Of a DNA stretch of 64,000 nucleotides, positions 8,091-17,406 are shown one piece after another. The stretch's first letter is position 1. Every line of letters begins with the position of its first letter. Origin of the DNA: Bacteroidales bacterium (lineage in GTDB: Bacteria > Bacteroidota > Bacteroidia > Bacteroidales > VadinHA17); NCBI GenBank assembly GCA_017999895.1, contig JAGNKY010000009.1:36546-100545 (forward strand). Direction: 5' to 3'. A model generated the notes under the pieces. The model was not told the origin of the DNA. It searched no databases and saw only the letters and a program-made list of their open reading frames with translations. A program made the translations under genes and the position numbers.

Positions 8091-9548
8091 TTAACGATTA
8101 AGGTAATTATTATTCTCTTCTATTGTTTGTTCAATAACCTTCTTTGTAAAATCATTAAGAAGTGAAACGGCTTTCTGAGGTTGTTTCTTATAAATCGGAA
8201 GATAGTCTTTTTCGATACGGCCAGCCATTTTTGAAAATTCCTGCTCAAGGTTTTCTTTTATTTTTTTCCTTGTCGGGTACCGTTCTCTGAAATTTTCATC
8301 AATGTATTCAGTTACAGCAACAAAGTTCCACCAGGCCATAGGTTTAGCCCTGTCATAAATAGATTGGTCGCGTTTAAAGTGTAATTCATACGCTTTTTCC
8401 GGAATATCCATACTAATATTTGGTGGGAATTCGGTAACACCAAAATATATAGGCATATAAGGATTTACACAACATCTTCTTGGAGCCACCCATATTCGGC
8501 CTCCTATATCAAACGGCATGTTCTGCCTTAATTCCGCTATAAATGAAAGTTGCTGATGAGATGCACAGATATTCTGTACCTTATTGTTGTGTGGATTTCC
8601 TTTTAAATAGTTTATAGAATCATCCAGATCGGTTCCTTCATAATGATTTGAAAGAAATTCCTGGATGTCTTTCATTGTCAATTTTCGCGCCGGAGCAAAA
8701 CTGAACGGGAATTCATCTTCTATACTATATTCCCTGCCTGAAAGAAGTTTTGTTGCAATCCACATTCTACCAATATTGGATATATTTCGAAAGTTTCTTT
8801 CGTCAGAATAAACCTTAGCAAAATTAAATTTCCCATCCGTTGACTTATTATACCATCCTCGCCTGGTTGCATAACTAATAAGGTCTTTCGAGTAAAGGAA
8901 GTTTTCTGTATCGGAAGTATCAATTTCAGTTATTGTATAATAATTAGGTATAAATGCTACATGATTATCAGGAACACGTTTTGCGATCCAGTTTTTTCCC
9001 CTTACCACAGCAAAAACCCAGGCTTCATTTTTGTCAGCAATAGTATATGTACGACCCGAGCCACTATATCCCCATTTCTCAACAAGATATCCTGCAAGTT
9101 CTACTCCGGTTCTAGCTGATAAAGCTCTTTCGGCAACAAGTCTTCTTAGTTCATAGCCTATACCACCATCGGTTATTTCTCCGTACAGTTCCCTTGAAGG
9201 GCATGCATTTGAAGTAATCAGGACTCCATTCTCATTAACATAAACATCAGCAAAATCCTGGCCAGGCATTTCAAACCACAAACATGCAAAGGAATGAGAT
9301 ACTTGAGGTTCTGACGCTCCCTCTTTGAATCTTACAATTTCTCCTTTATGGTTATCTTTCCCGGGAATCTTATAGAAGTTTATTATTTGATTTCCTCCAT
9401 CATCTTCATTGTGACCTATAATAACACATCCTGCTGCACTGGCATTCTTCCCTATTATCAGTGTTGAACAGTTATTCCCGTTACCAATTTGTGCAGATAG
9501 AAAAAAAGAGTAAAAAATTAAAAATGAAAAGCAAAATGCTCTCTTCAT
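8091..9548 (-). CDS. Secreted C69-family dipeptidase (PepD type)
   Basis: A 485-residue protein with a signal peptide (about 1-20, cleavage after FLSAQ) and the Ntn-hydrolase fold of peptidase family C69. C27 in NNCSTLIIGKNAS is the expected nucleophile, which would become N-terminal or near N-terminal after processing; VIIGHNEDDGG follows, another family hallmark. The C-terminal part has the usual RRCCVNPYMPIYFG and MAWWNF segments. Members hydrolyse dipeptides and small peptides; export suggests nutrient peptide digestion in the periplasm. It stands alone, 67 bases downstream of the AraC regulator gene on the same strand, which might regulate it, but nothing in the sequence proves that. Confidence 0.88.
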   Translation of the reverse strand: MKRAFCFSFLIFYSFFLSAQIGNGNNCSTLIIGKNASAAGCVIIGHNEDDGGNQIINFYKIPGKDNHKGEIVRFKEGASEPQVSHSFACLWFEMPGQDFADVYVNENGVLITSNACPSRELYGEITDGGIGYELRRLVAERALSARTGVELAGYLVEKWGYSGSGRTYTIADKNEAWVFAVVRGKNWIAKRVPDNHVAFIPNYYTITEIDTSDTENFLYSKDLISYATRRGWYNKSTDGKFNFAKVYSDERNFRNISNIGRMWIATKLLSGREYSIEDEFPFSFAPARKLTMKDIQEFLSNHYEGTDLDDSINYLKGNPHNNKVQNICASHQQLSFIAELRQNMPFDIGGRIWVAPRRCCVNPYMPIYFGVTEFPPNISMDIPEKAYELHFKRDQSIYDRAKPMAWWNFVAVTEYIDENFRERYPTRKKIKENLEQEFSKMAGRIEKDYLPIYKKQPQKAVSLLNDFTKKVIEQTIEENNNYLNR

Positions 9549-9615
9549 ATCTTTCTATTTTATTAATAAGAATACCAATATAATGATTTTTTACTCTTTA
9601 ATAATAAGAAAAACA

Positions 9616-10479
9616 TCAAGTAACTATGAATTGTGCCCTGTAAGCTTTTGGAGAGATTCCAAAAATTTTTTTAAACTGTTTATTGAAATTCGATATACTT
9701 TCGAAACCACATTCTTTTGCGATAATCTTTATAGTCTCAGATGTTTCGCGTAGGAGATAACTTGCCCTGTTCATTCTTATCTGATTAACGTAATTAATGA
9801 AACCCGTTCCAGTATATTTCTTGAAATATTTTCCGAATGAAAATGGTTTCATTTCAGCGACTCTGCTTATTTCCTCAAGAGTTATAGGATGTGAAAAATT
9901 TTCACGGATATAATTAAGAACATCTGTCATTCTCTTATTATTCATTCCATTATTTTCAATCTTATAATTCTCCGTGCATAATTCTCTCCTCTTTTCAGAA
10001 TATGATAATATTTTGAGAATATTAAAAAAATCGATGATTTTATCAATACCGAAGTGCAAAATCATGCAATTAAGATATTCCTCGGCGTTTTTAGCATCCT
10101 GAGTTGAAAAACACACACCTCTTTCGGCTTCATCAAATAGTTCACGCACTTTTGTCATTTCGTATTGAGCAATCAGTTCGCTGCCTAAAAAACTCAGAGG
10201 AAAATGCACAATAATACCATGATTTTCAGGCAGGGTATTACTTGCTTTATAATAATTCCAGCAATGTGGTATATTCCCTGCAATTAAAACCATATCGTAT
10301 TCATCAAAAAGTTCCACATTATCCCCGATAACTCTGGTACCATTGCATTTAAGGTTCAGATATATCTCAAATTCAGGATGATAATGCCATAAGCCTCCTT
10401 TATCGTTGACATATTCAGCAATCACGCCTTCGTTGCCTACTTTGTGAACTTCCTCTTTCTCCGGGATATAGGTTCTCAT
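9616..10479 (-). CDS. AraC-family transcriptional regulator with cupin sensor domain
   Basis: A 287-residue protein. Residues about 20-100 form an AraC-type cupin domain (LWHYHPEFEIYLN and IAGNIPHCW), and residues about 185-285 contain the two helix-turn-helix motifs of the AraC DNA-binding domain (ITLEEISRVAEMKPFSFGKYF and IKIIAKECGFESISNFNKQF). The cupin probably binds a sugar or other small ligand. A -7-like box (TAAATTTG on the minus strand, 10507-10500) lies just upstream, back-to-back with the 6S-like RNA promoter. The downstream C69 peptidase gene on the same strand is a possible target. Confidence 0.92.
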   Translation of the reverse strand: MRTYIPEKEEVHKVGNEGVIAEYVNDKGGLWHYHPEFEIYLNLKCNGTRVIGDNVELFDEYDMVLIAGNIPHCWNYYKASNTLPENHGIIVHFPLSFLGSELIAQYEMTKVRELFDEAERGVCFSTQDAKNAEEYLNCMILHFGIDKIIDFFNILKILSYSEKRRELCTENYKIENNGMNNKRMTDVLNYIRENFSHPITLEEISRVAEMKPFSFGKYFKKYTGTGFINYVNQIRMNRASYLLRETSETIKIIAKECGFESISNFNKQFKKIFGISPKAYRAQFIVT

Positions 10480-10584
10480 TTTATTCTTTACATACTTATC
10501 AAATTTATAAAATATTTTTCAGAAAAAGAGTCTGTATAATATTAAAAAATGAATTCATCAATAATTAAAAAAAAGTTAAAAAAG

Positions 10585-10614
10585 TTGTTTTATAAAAAAT
10601 TTTATTTATATTTG
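10585..10614 (+). promoter_or_regulatory. Strong Bacteroidota promoter of the 6S-like RNA
   Basis: TTG at 10585-10587, a 19-base spacer, and TATATTTG at 10607-10614 match the consensus exactly. No open reading frame follows within the next 390 bases, so the promoter must serve the structured RNA that begins about 10621. Confidence 0.8.
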
Positions 10615-10620
10615 ATGTTA

Positions 10621-10806
10621 GAAAAGAGGAAAAAAAGGGATAAGATGTGAGATTCAACAGGATTGTATTGCAGACATTGACTTTCACATTTTAGGACCGA
10701 TGATATAGCGCCAGCTTATCGAGGTACCTTCCTTTTATCAGACAGTAGACACGGGGACTATCTCAAAAGCCCGCTCCCTATACACACTTATCCCCTCCTC
10801 TTTTTT
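10621..10806 (+). ncRNA. Structured non-coding RNA, probable 6S-type RNA
   Basis: The predicted transcript is about 185 nt. Its ends pair: AAAAGAGG (10622-10629) with CCTCTTTT (10797-10804); GGGATAA (10637-10643) with TTATCCC (10788-10794); TGTG (10646-10649) with CACA (10783-10786). An apical hairpin, GATA-t-AGC paired with GCT-TATC, sits near the middle (about 10700-10715). A long rod closed by a terminal stem, an interrupted centre, about 185 nt length, its own strong promoter and a U-run end are what 6S RNA looks like; 6S RNA binds RNA polymerase holoenzyme and modulates promoter use. It has no open reading frame. It is not SRP RNA (no GGAAGCA tetraloop region) or tmRNA. The rest of 10480-11016 shows only AT-rich sequence. 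Confidence 0.6.
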
Positions 10807-11016
10807 ATTTTACACCTTTGATTCGATTTTAATAATTAATTTTTCAAAATAATAGTTTCTACATTATATTGAATAAAATCATTCCAGATCGGCCTATACT
10901 ATACTGATGAAATCAATAATTATTTATTTTATGACCAGGTTTAAAAACAGTTTATATTTACTTCTTTACGAGAAAAATCCACATTAATGTTTTTTTCGAA
11001 AGTACATTAGTATAAA

Positions 11017-11694
11017 ATGAAGACATACATCAAACGAAGAGAAAAGAATAAAGAGCTTGTTGTTTTGTATGGAGGATGGGGCGTCGACGAAAATTTACTC
11101 GTCCCTTTATGTACAGATGATCATGATTTTATTCTTTTTTACGATTATTCTTCCGATGAGGCCCTTCTTTTACCCGAAATTAAAACTTATTCAAAAATAA
11201 TATTGATAGGCTGGTCTTTTGGCGTGTGGACAGCCGGATATATGCTACAGAGGACTTTTATAAAACCCGATATTAAAATTGCAGTGGGCGGAATACCTAA
11301 TCCTGTTGATAAGAAATATGGCTTACCTTTGAGTTTTTTTGAAAAAAAGCTGAATTCACTTACCGAAAAAGATATTAATAAATATTATTACAGAATGTTT
11401 GGAAATAAGAATTATTACTGCGACAATAAAGAGAGAATACCGCATAGAACATTAAAATCAATGGTTGATGAATTACGGTGGCTTTATAACAGAATGGCGG
11501 AATATTCGGAACAGGATTTTAAATGGGATTATGCCGTTATTCCGGAAAAGGACAGAATTTTTCCTGCAAAATCACAATTGAAATACTGGAAAAATCATTC
11601 TGAAACAAAGACAATAGTTTTACCAATGCAACATTATATTTTCCAAAACTGGTCAAATTATTCCGATTTCATAAATTTTATAACAGATAAATAA
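11017..11694 (+). CDS. bioG: BioG-type pimeloyl-ACP methyl ester esterase (DUF452)
   Basis: A 225-residue alpha/beta hydrolase-like protein. The nucleophile elbow GWSFG is at 65-69 (Ser67), the N-terminus shows VVLYGGWGVDE typical of BioG, and a likely acid residue lies in KDRIFPAKSQ and a His in MQHYIFQNW near the C-terminus, completing a Ser-Asp-His triad. BioG removes the methyl ester from pimeloyl-ACP at the end of the BioC-BioG route to the biotin pimelate moiety. No bioC, bioF or other biotin gene is visible here, so the gene is an orphan in this window. Family assignment is good; the role is by homology. Confidence 0.85.
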   Translation: MKTYIKRREKNKELVVLYGGWGVDENLLVPLCTDDHDFILFYDYSSDEALLLPEIKTYSKIILIGWSFGVWTAGYMLQRTFIKPDIKIAVGGIPNPVDKKYGLPLSFFEKKLNSLTEKDINKYYYRMFGNKNYYCDNKERIPHRTLKSMVDELRWLYNRMAEYSEQDFKWDYAVIPEKDRIFPAKSQLKYWKNHSETKTIVLPMQHYIFQNWSNYSDFINFITDK

Positions 11695-11732
11695 AATAAT
11701 CACGAAGCAATAACTTTTAATTCACAAAATGA

Positions 11733-13070
11733 TTATAAGTCTTTTATAAGTACATTTGCTTTAGATTTCTCTATATGCTTTTCAAATTCTTCGAGAATTG
11801 ACCTAACTTTTTCGAATTCTTTGTTTGTTGCCAGATATTTCTGTTCCACACCTTTTTTCTCAAGATTAGAGAGTACATAATTTATTGTGATTAGGTCGAT
11901 ATTTACCGCAGGCTGATAAAGCCTCTCCTTACTTTCGTCTTTAAGAACGGCTGACACAAGTCCGGCAGTATTAAGGTCTTGAACAATATCATTTACAAGA
12001 CGTACAGGTATTTTAAGTTCGCTCGATAATGCCTCTGCGCTCAGAGGTGGCAATCCTTCTGCAAAATTTTTAACGAGCTTACTCATAATCATAAGAGTGA
12101 GAGCTTTTTTATGAAAGTAACTTATATTAAGGGCTTCCTTTTCAAATTCATATCTTGTAAAATTCTGGTTTGCATAAGATAACTCAGCCCCTAATAAAAC
12201 AATAATCCAGCTCATTTGTAGCCAGACAAGAAATAAAGGTATTGCAGCAAAGCTACCGTATATTGCGTTAAGTTTTGTAATGCCAAACTGGAGGTCAATG
12301 TATAGCCATTGAACAAACTGAAGAAAGGAACCTGCCAGAATTCCTGCAATCAAAGCTGACTTAAATTGTACCCTTGTATTTGGCATTACAATATAAAGAA
12401 CGGTCAGTATCAGCCATGTAATTATAAAAGGCAGAAGCTTCACAAGAAAAGATACTAAGGGCTTTAGTTCTTCAAGAATAGCAGAGTTTGCCATAAACTC
12501 CGTAAGTTTAGTGTTGATAAAAACCGTTATGCTTCCTGAAAGAACAATAAAAACCGGAGCAATAAGCATTATAGTCAGATAATCGGTAAACTTTCTATAC
12601 CATTGACGGGAAACTCTTATTTCCCATATATCATTAAATGAACTTTCAATATGGTCAAGAAGTGACATGACAGACCAGAAGAGTATAACAACGCCAATAC
12701 CTGCAATATATCCTCCTCTGGTTGCATTCAGTGCATTTCTTGCGTTTGTGATAAGCCAATCAAGTACTTCACGCTGTGCCTGAAAATTTTTTATCAATTG
12801 CTCCTCGAGGCTCTGCTCAAGACCAAATCCTTTTGCAATAGCAAATGCAATAGCAGCTATAGGAACAACCGACATCATTGAATAAAAAGTCAGTGCCGAG
12901 GCCATCAACTGTACTTTATTATTGACAAAGCCTTTTGCAGCAACAAATACAATTCTCAATTGCTTTATAAGTATTACCTTATGTTTCGAAAATTCCGAAA
13001 GGGGTGTGTGCCAGATAAGATTATTTATATCTTTCAGCTTTTTGAAAAACCATGAAATAGGATTTTCCAT
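11733..13070 (-). CDS. YihY/BrkB family membrane protein with extended C-terminus
   Basis: A 445-residue protein. Residues about 30-310 form the six-helix YihY/BrkB (UPF0761) domain, including the family pattern ALTFYSMMSVVPIAAIAFAIAKG and YGSFAAIPLFLVWLQMSWIIVLLGAEL. The last about 130 residues are soluble; the part from about 330 (LMIMSKLVKNFAEGLPPLSAEALS to LVNDIVQDLNTAGLVS) reads like a winged-helix domain, an arrangement common in Bacteroidota YihY proteins. The family was once misnamed RNase BN; its function (membrane or transport-related) is not known. It converges with bioG and diverges from comB. Confidence 0.88.
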   Translation of the reverse strand: MENPISWFFKKLKDINNLIWHTPLSEFSKHKVILIKQLRIVFVAAKGFVNNKVQLMASALTFYSMMSVVPIAAIAFAIAKGFGLEQSLEEQLIKNFQAQREVLDWLITNARNALNATRGGYIAGIGVVILFWSVMSLLDHIESSFNDIWEIRVSRQWYRKFTDYLTIMLIAPVFIVLSGSITVFINTKLTEFMANSAILEELKPLVSFLVKLLPFIITWLILTVLYIVMPNTRVQFKSALIAGILAGSFLQFVQWLYIDLQFGITKLNAIYGSFAAIPLFLVWLQMSWIIVLLGAELSYANQNFTRYEFEKEALNISYFHKKALTLMIMSKLVKNFAEGLPPLSAEALSSELKIPVRLVNDIVQDLNTAGLVSAVLKDESKERLYQPAVNIDLITINYVLSNLEKKGVEQKYLATNKEFEKVRSILEEFEKHIEKSKANVLIKDL

Positions 13071-13158
13071 AAAAAGGTTTCGAATGCTTTACTATGATTC
13101 AAAGATAATAAATTACTGAAATGAAATTTTGTTGTAACTTTAAAGTCGGATTTAAATT

Positions 13159-13851
13159 ATGAATATCAAAATTCTTGAATTTATTGATGGCGCCCGTAAC
13201 GCTACAGGACTTACGGTTGTTATAGATGTGTTCAGAGCTTTCTCAGTCTCGTGCTATGCTTTTAATCAGGGTGCTTCACGTATCATCGTAACAAACAGTG
13301 TGGATGAGGCTTTCAGGCTTAAATCGTTATATAATGATGCACTCCTTTCAGGTGAAAGGGATGAAAGAAAAATACCTGGATTTGATTTCGGAAACAGCCC
13401 AACGGAAATAGTTTTAAATGATTTATCGGGGAAAACTATTATTCAAACTACTACTGCCGGAACGAACGGACTTCTCAACGCTGTAAATGCCGATATATTA
13501 TTGGCGGGAAGCTTTGTAAATGCTGAAGCAATTGCAAAATATATAAAAAAAATCAACCCTAAAACTGTTTCCCTTGTAGCAATGGGATATAGAGCAAATC
13601 AAACTGCGGATGAAGACATTCTTTGTGCACAATATATTGTCGACAGAATTAAGGGTGGTAGAAAAGATTTCAGTAATAAAATTCAACAATTGAGAAAAAC
13701 ATCAGGTAAGCGTTTTTTTGCTCCTGAAAATCTTGAGTTCTCCCCTCCTTCCGATTTTTTCTATTGTACTATGACAGATAAGTTCGATTTTATACTTAAG
13801 GCCGAAAAAAGAGATGATGGGAATATTGAACTTATAAAAACTGAAATATAA
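13159..13851 (+). CDS. comB: 2-phosphosulfolactate phosphatase family protein (ComB)
   Basis: A 230-residue protein starting with the ComB pattern: VVIDVFRAFSVSCYAF at about 20-35, then LSGERDERKIPGFDFGNSP (about 62-80) and IIQTTTAGTNGL (about 95-106). These residues match the Mg-dependent 2-phosphosulfolactate phosphatase fold. ComB makes sulfolactate for coenzyme M in methanogens; in bacteria the family is widespread and may serve sulfolactate metabolism or another phosphatase role. No other sulfonate gene is adjacent, so the physiological substrate is uncertain. Confidence 0.85.
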   Translation: MNIKILEFIDGARNATGLTVVIDVFRAFSVSCYAFNQGASRIIVTNSVDEAFRLKSLYNDALLSGERDERKIPGFDFGNSPTEIVLNDLSGKTIIQTTTAGTNGLLNAVNADILLAGSFVNAEAIAKYIKKINPKTVSLVAMGYRANQTADEDILCAQYIVDRIKGGRKDFSNKIQQLRKTSGKRFFAPENLEFSPPSDFFYCTMTDKFDFILKAEKRDDGNIELIKTEI

Positions 13852-13892
13852 AGAATTTTATAACGTACGACAATCAAATTTTATTAAAGAAA

Positions 13893-14828
13893 TCAAAATA
13901 CCGGCAAAATATTTTTCCGCTCGTGAATAGCTCTGTAAACACAAAACATACTTATCTTGTAAAGACTGAATAGCCACAGTGAAACTTTAGGAGAGTCGAG
14001 TCTCTTTTCCATTCTTTCTCGATAATGGATAAAAATCCATGAAAAAATACCAGTTAGCCTTAAAAATTTGAGTTTATTATAAAGTTTCAGGAGTTTCACC
14101 GACTGTGCGAATGTTTTCTTATCGGTTACTTTATCATAGAGGAGGCTGAGATTTTCAATGCCGAGCCTGGTTTTGTTAAGGAACTCTCTGTTCGATTCAA
14201 GCCCTTCATGAAGCAGTCCGTTATTAATATGAAATACTTCTATCCCTGCTTTTTTTAATTGATAGCCCAGTAATGTATCTTCATGACCGTATTGTTTGAT
14301 CTCCTCATTAAACCGTATCTTAGTTATTACAACCTTTTCAATCATGAAATTAAATGTCGAAAAGTAAGTATGAGGTTTTTTATTTCTCTCAGAAGCCTTC
14401 TTTTGTTCTCTATGCCTTCCGTAAGTCCACCTGAGTATTAAATCAGGATTTTCTGGAGGTATATTCCGATATAAAATGCCGCCGCAGATCACTCTGTACT
14501 TACCTACATAAGGAAGCCATTTTTTAAGATATGCTTCACTTGTGCCGGCAGGTATCATAGCATCAGCGTCTATAAACAAAAGATAATCACCGGCTGCTAC
14601 CTGTGCAAGTCTGTTTCTGATTGCTGCTCGCCCAATATTTTTTTCCGAAACAATTAACTTTACCCTGTCACATTCAAGTTTACGATATTTTTCATTGAAA
14701 TCAGCCGATGAGCCGTCATCGCCTATAATAATTTCACAATATTCCGGCACTTTTATAATCCCATCCTTCATACTGTGTACCAGGGCAACTATATCGTAAT
14801 TATTTACAGGAATAAGTATCGAAATCAT
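13893..14828 (-). CDS. Glycosyltransferase family 2 protein
   Basis: A 311-residue GT-A enzyme. The N-terminus has the nucleotide-sugar site (ISILIPVNNYD, then IIIGDDGSS at about 35-43), the catalytic metal motif is FIDADA (about 96-101), and RAAIRNRLA precedes it. The protein lacks a signal peptide; the C-terminal part is basic with aromatic residues, compatible with peripheral membrane binding. It stands alone between comB (convergent) and the divergent TlpA-like gene, far from the polysaccharide cluster, so its acceptor is unknown. Confidence 0.88.
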   Translation of the reverse strand: MISILIPVNNYDIVALVHSMKDGIIKVPEYCEIIIGDDGSSADFNEKYRKLECDRVKLIVSEKNIGRAAIRNRLAQVAAGDYLLFIDADAMIPAGTSEAYLKKWLPYVGKYRVICGGILYRNIPPENPDLILRWTYGRHREQKKASERNKKPHTYFSTFNFMIEKVVITKIRFNEEIKQYGHEDTLLGYQLKKAGIEVFHINNGLLHEGLESNREFLNKTRLGIENLSLLYDKVTDKKTFAQSVKLLKLYNKLKFLRLTGIFSWIFIHYRERMEKRLDSPKVSLWLFSLYKISMFCVYRAIHERKNILPVF

Positions 14829-14896
14829 AATCCCTTCATTCCCCGAATATACTTGTCCAAATGTAATATTTATTTCTTAATAATCAATTTTAACCT

Positions 14897-14927
14897 TTTG
14901 GCAAAGAAATTGCATTAACTATTTTTG
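14897..14927 (+). promoter_or_regulatory. Promoter of the TlpA-like thioredoxin gene
   Basis: TTTG at 14897-14900, a 19-base spacer, and TATTTTTG at 14920-14927 are an exact fit to the Bacteroidota promoter. Transcription should begin near 14934, giving a short leader before the ATG at 14950. Confidence 0.8.
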
Positions 14928-14949
14928 CTTTGAAAAGAAATCAGGTAAA

Positions 14950-16365
14950 ATGCGATCTTTAATAACTTATTTTCTTATCATATTCAGCATAGAGGTAGGT
15001 TGCCAGGTTAACAAGGGATATGAAATAGCCTTGAAAATAGACGGACTGGCTGATTCCACTCTATATCTCGCCTATCATTTTGGCGACAAACAATATATTA
15101 AGGATTCAATAAGACTCGACAAATCTGGTGCAGCGGTTATAAAAGGTAATGAGCCACTTCCCCAGGGTATTTATATGATTGTACTTCCAGGGAAGAAATA
15201 TTTTGAGATACTTATTTCAGATGATCAGAATTTTGAAGTTACATGTTCATATCCCGATTACTTTAATTCTCTGAAATTCAAAGGTTCGGAGGAAAATTCA
15301 GCTTTTCTTGATTATCAGAGAAATTGGATAAAACTGCAGGCGAAAGCTTCTGAATTGAGTGAAAGATACAAGAAAAACAAGAATAATCCTGATTCATTGA
15401 AAATCCTTGGCGAAGCCAGAATTAAACAGGAAACTCAAATGAAAAATTTTCTTCGCGAAGTTGCTGAACGATATGAGGGCACTCTTCTTGCCATGCTTGT
15501 AAAAGCAATTATACCGGTTGAAATTCCTCCTTTCAACATACCTGAGGGAACCAGAAACCCTGATTCTGTAAGATATCTTTTAACATACCTGTACAATAAA
15601 GACCATTATTTTGATAATATTGATTTTAATGACGAAAGGATTCTGAGGACTCCTATTTTTCATTCAAAACTCAACGATTTCTTCAGTAATGTGGTTATAC
15701 AATTAGCCGATTCGATTAATAAAGAAATTGATAGAATAATTGCGCTTTCATCAAATAATTACAAGATTTTCCAGTATGTATCGGTTTATCTCTTCAACCA
15801 TTTCCGCGAAAGCGAGATAATGGGACATGATGCTATAATTGTAAAACTTGCCGACGAGATATATCTGTCGGGTAAGGCTGACTGGACCACTCAGGAGTGG
15901 AGAGATAATCTGAAAAAAGAGGTTGATAGAATCCGTCCGAATCTTATCGGAGTAAAAGCACACGACCTTGTAATGAATACTTTCAATAATGTTTTCGTTT
16001 CACTTTATGATATAAAAAAAGATTTTACTATTCTGGTCTTCTGGGAGCCTGACTGTGGTCATTGCCAGCAGGCAATTCCAATCCTTAGAGATTATTACGA
16101 AAAGAACAAGGACAAAGGAATTGAAGTTTTTGCCGTATGCACGCAGCCTGATAGAGAAAAATGGGAAAAATATATTCAGGAAAACAGACTAACATGGATT
16201 AATGGCTGGGATCCACAACGAATAACCAGATATGATTATTATTATAATATAACCTCCACACCTTTAATATATATTCTCGACAGGGAGAAAAAGATTATAG
16301 CAAAAAAACTGCCTGTTGAATCAATAGAGTCATTCATAGATGACTACCGGAAAAATAACAGATAA
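14950..16365 (+). CDS. Exported TlpA-like thioredoxin fold protein (DUF4369/DUF5106 architecture)
   Basis: A 471-residue protein with an N-terminal export signal (about 1-18; IEVGCQ could be a lipobox with Cys18). Residues about 22-110 resemble DUF4369, with GLADSTLYLAYHFGDKQYIKD; the central helical part (about 120-320) is DUF5106-like; the C-terminal 130 residues are a thioredoxin fold. The redox motif CGHC is at 369-372 in FWEPDCGHCQQAIP, and the cis-proline is in ITSTPLIY. Such Bacteroidota proteins act in the periplasm as thiol-disulfide oxidoreductases or sensors. It is monocistronic, ending 6 bases from the convergent btuD gene. Confidence 0.88.
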   Translation: MRSLITYFLIIFSIEVGCQVNKGYEIALKIDGLADSTLYLAYHFGDKQYIKDSIRLDKSGAAVIKGNEPLPQGIYMIVLPGKKYFEILISDDQNFEVTCSYPDYFNSLKFKGSEENSAFLDYQRNWIKLQAKASELSERYKKNKNNPDSLKILGEARIKQETQMKNFLREVAERYEGTLLAMLVKAIIPVEIPPFNIPEGTRNPDSVRYLLTYLYNKDHYFDNIDFNDERILRTPIFHSKLNDFFSNVVIQLADSINKEIDRIIALSSNNYKIFQYVSVYLFNHFRESEIMGHDAIIVKLADEIYLSGKADWTTQEWRDNLKKEVDRIRPNLIGVKAHDLVMNTFNNVFVSLYDIKKDFTILVFWEPDCGHCQQAIPILRDYYEKNKDKGIEVFAVCTQPDREKWEKYIQENRLTWINGWDPQRITRYDYYYNITSTPLIYILDREKKIIAKKLPVESIESFIDDYRKNNR

Positions 16366-16371
16366 TTACAA

Positions 16372-17406
16372 TCAGCCAATCCGGTTTGAGCGATAATTGG
16401 TCTTGAGCCATCTTATTGTTTCATAAATCGTTCTGAATTTTTCGGGTAATTTATCATAGTTTCGGCATGTCCAGTAATATCCGGACTCGTCTTTTTCAAC
16501 CTCAATCTTTATGACCGAATTGTTGCTCGTGCTTCTAAATCCCACTCTTTGTACCGCTTTTTCGGTCAATAGTTTGCCATCCCCTTTCCCTGAAATATAA
16601 ACCTCTCCTATAAAATCCTTCCTGAAAGAAACTCTCGCATTCTTTTTATCAAAAAAAACATGTGGATTACTAAACAATTTCTCGATATCACCCCTCAGTA
16701 CAAGATCTTCAGGTGCTCCGTCACAAAATGTCTCCTGTGATAACATCCAGATTCTGTCACATTCGTTCATTGCCGCCTGTATATCGTGAGTTGAAAAAAG
16801 TATTGATTTATTATTTTCATCTGCAAGTTTCCTCAATAAATGAATTATTTCATATTTATGGTTTATATCGAGAAATGCAGTAGGTTCATCAAGTAAAATA
16901 AGATGAGTATCCTGAGCAACAACCCGTCCTATCATAGCTCTTTGCCTTTCGCCATCAGATAATTCATTGATAAACCTTCCGGCGATATTGATAAGTCCGG
17001 TCTGCTCAATAGCAACAGATACTTTTTCATGGTCTTCTGCCGTCATATTTCCGGTCCATGAGGTATAAGGGTACCTCCCCATTCCAACCAGTTCAATAAC
17101 TCTCATATTTTCGACTCTTACCTGTTCGGTTGATACATAACCTATTACATGAGCGAGTTCATTAAGTTTGAACTCTTCAATATTTTTATCTTCAATATAA
17201 ATTGTACCTTCAAGAGGTTTTAATAAACCGGCAATAGTTTTCAACAGTGTGCTCTTCCCTGTTCCGTTTCGGCCTATTATTGCAATAAGTTCTCCTTCAT
17301 TGGCCGAAACAGTAATGGAAGGAAGCAATGGATTGAATATCTTTCCTCCGTAACCGATTAAAAGTGATTCGATTTTAAATACACAGTTTGTAGTTGAATT
17401 TTTCAT
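16372..17406 (-). CDS. btuD: Cobalamin ABC transporter ATP-binding protein
   Basis: A 344-residue FecE/BtuD-type ATPase. Walker A is GRNGTGKS (about 43-50), the ABC signature LSDGERQR and Walker B LILLDEPT follow, and the H-loop is FSTHD. It has an extra C-terminal domain of about 90 residues past the usual 250-residue ATPase, frequent in Bacteroidota members of this family. Its start overlaps btuC by four bases (ATGA). As last gene of the riboswitch-controlled operon it should power vitamin B12 import across the inner membrane. By sequence alone it could serve a siderophore; the riboswitch decides for B12. Confidence 0.88.
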   Translation of the reverse strand: MKNSTTNCVFKIESLLIGYGGKIFNPLLPSITVSANEGELIAIIGRNGTGKSTLLKTIAGLLKPLEGTIYIEDKNIEEFKLNELAHVIGYVSTEQVRVENMRVIELVGMGRYPYTSWTGNMTAEDHEKVSVAIEQTGLINIAGRFINELSDGERQRAMIGRVVAQDTHLILLDEPTAFLDINHKYEIIHLLRKLADENNKSILFSTHDIQAAMNECDRIWMLSQETFCDGAPEDLVLRGDIEKLFSNPHVFFDKKNARVSFRKDFIGEVYISGKGDGKLLTEKAVQRVGFRSTSNNSVIKIEVEKDESGYYWTCRNYDKLPEKFRTIYETIRWLKTNYRSNRIG

